DNA of 43,244 nt from TMED23 sp964643045 (lineage in GTDB: Bacteria; Pseudomonadota; Alphaproteobacteria; Rhodospirillales; UBA2165). The position numbers were made by a program, and so were the translations under genes. Below the pieces are notes generated by a model. The model ran no database searches. It was not told the origin of the DNA and saw only the letters and a list, made by a program, of their open reading frames with translations. Each line of letters starts with the position of its first letter. The first letter of the stretch is position 1. Where the stretch lies: positions 1 to 43,244 of the forward strand of contig CAZXSC010000010.1 of NCBI GenBank assembly GCA_964643045.1, written 5' to 3'. Positions 42,319-43,244 of the stretch are shown here, in pieces.

Positions 42319-43224
42319 TTAGAGCGCCTCGGCGCCCGAAATAATTTCAATCAATTCACTAGTTATTTTTGCTTGTCGCGATCTATTATAAATCAACGAA
42401 AGGTCATCAATCATCTCACCCGCATTACGCGTTGCATTATCCATCGCAGACATTCGAGCTCCATGTTCAGAAGCGGAACTTTCTAATAGCGCGCGAAAAA
42501 TTTGAACGCATAAATTGGATGGAAGTAGGTTAACTAGAATTTCCGCTTCAGAGGGTTCAAATTCGAAGCTAGCTTCTATCACAACCTCTTCGGAAGAGTT
42601 ATCATTAAACGAATCAGAGTCATCTTCTCGTAGCTGCACAGGAATAATCTGCGAAGGGGTCACTTCCTGTGAGATCACAGAGACAAATTTATTATAAATA
42701 ATAGTGCATACATCAAATTCGTCCGAATCGAACATAGATAAAATTTTTTCCACTATCACCTGCGCTTCTTCAAACTGCACACCAGTCCTGCCTATACCTT
42801 CATATGTTTCAATAATAACATCACCAAATTCCTGTTTAAGCTGGTCACGACCCTTACGACCAATACAGAGAAGTTTTACACTTTTGTTGTCTTGTTTGAG
42901 TTCATGGATTCGCCGTATTGTTTCTCTTGAAATGTTCGAATTAAAGCCGCCACAAAGCCCACGGTCTGAAGTCACAACTACAATCAGATGTTTATTATCC
43001 GACCCTGTACCACCCAATAACTTACTCCCACTACGGATTGCTCCAGGATCTTGAAGAATAGACGCCATCATACGCTCCATTCTCTCTGCATAAGGACGTG
43101 CATTTTCAGCAGCCTCTTGAGCACGCTTTAAACGCGAAGCCGCCACCATTTTCATCGCAGACGTGATTTTTTGCGTAGATTTAACGCTAGTAATACGGTT
43201 TTTTAATTCTTTAAGATTAGACAT
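42319..43224 (-). CDS. atpG: F1 ATP synthase subunit gamma
   Basis: A 301-residue central-stalk subunit that rotates inside the alpha-beta hexamer. The N-terminal coiled coil starts LKELKNRITSVKSTQKIT, the Rossmann-like middle has VVTSDRGLCGGFN, and the C-terminal helix has EHGARMSAMDNATRNAGEMI. Length is about ten residues over the E. coli form, owing to an acidic insert near residues 200-215 (EDDSDSFNDNSSEE). Only 20 bases of the atpA side remain after its start, so atpA probably follows just outside the window. Confidence 0.98.
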   Translation of the reverse strand: MSNLKELKNRITSVKSTQKITSAMKMVAASRLKRAQEAAENARPYAERMERMMASILQDPGAIRSGSKLLGGTGSDNKHLIVVVTSDRGLCGGFNSNISRETIRRIHELKQDNKSVKLLCIGRKGRDQLKQEFGDVIIETYEGIGRTGVQFEEAQVIVEKILSMFDSDEFDVCTIIYNKFVSVISQEVTPSQIIPVQLREDDSDSFNDNSSEEVVIEASFEFEPSEAEILVNLLPSNLCVQIFRALLESSASEHGARMSAMDNATRNAGEMIDDLSLIYNRSRQAKITSELIEIISGAEAL

Positions 43225-43244
43225 CGCCTATTTCTATATTTCTA

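Noticed and set aside
1..43244. tRNA, rRNA, CRISPR array, insertion sequence, prophage or attachment site
   Set aside because: I looked for T-loop motifs (GTTCRANNC), repeated spacers, transposase or integrase genes and long direct repeats by eye and found none.

Overview
The window is ordinary chromosomal DNA from an AT-rich alphaproteobacterium. I infer this from the gene families and their order: rsmE-gshA divergent from ubiA; carA-carB-greA beside a YqeY gene; lrp divergent from trxB with a LysR gene; a SAM-II riboswitch on metZ; a CIRCE-type site on groESL; and the atp order gamma-beta-epsilon. AT-rich composition, short intergenic gaps and many hydrolase/transport genes would fit a free-living, possibly marine, lineage, but I cannot name a genus. 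I see no rRNA, tRNA, CRISPR array, insertion sequence or prophage.

Layout. 1-0.56 kb: start of groEL, groES and its promoter/operator. 0.7-2.2 kb: a translationally coupled glycosyltransferase and TVP38-type membrane protein. 2.35-5.8 kb: rhodanese, metZ with a complete SAM-II riboswitch leader, and tldD. 5.8-10.5 kb: a signal-less solute-binding-like protein, gshA-rsmE, ubiA and a YqeY protein. 10.7-15.7 kb: carA-carB-greA. 16-18.7 kb: lrp, trxB and a LysR gene, followed by a run of hairpins ending in a strong terminator (candidate small RNA). 18.9-20.2 kb: two periplasmic copper chaperones for cytochrome oxidase assembly. 20.3-24.5 kb: aspartate aminotransferase, a 780-base gene-poor structured stretch, and uvrB.

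24.5-40.3 kb is more accessory in character. It holds an LLM-type flavin monooxygenase overlapping an Asp/Glu-racemase-like gene, msrB, small hypothetical genes, a class V aminotransferase, a VOC protein, a MetE-like methyltransferase, an anchored alpha/beta hydrolase, a DapA-like aldolase, carbamate kinase, an NCS2 permease, a biuret-hydrolase-like cysteine amidohydrolase, a stand-alone domain like the C-terminus of allophanate hydrolase, a BenE transporter and a class II aldolase/adducin protein. 40.4-43.2 kb: atpC, atpD and atpG of the F1 ATP synthase.

How they may work together. metZ, the rhodanese and the MetE-like protein touch sulfur/methionine metabolism, with metZ apparently switched by SAM. 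From 38.03 to 32.87 kb the minus strand carries two transcription units (domain protein, amidohydrolase and permease, then a terminator, then a new promoter with carbamate kinase and the DapA-like gene). The gene content suggests uptake and breakdown of a carbamoylated nitrogen compound such as biuret or a ureide; that is inference. The most rewarding items for follow-up are the SAM-II leader with its terminator/antiterminator, the hairpin array at 18.7-18.9 kb, and the amidohydrolase/permease/carbamate kinase locus.
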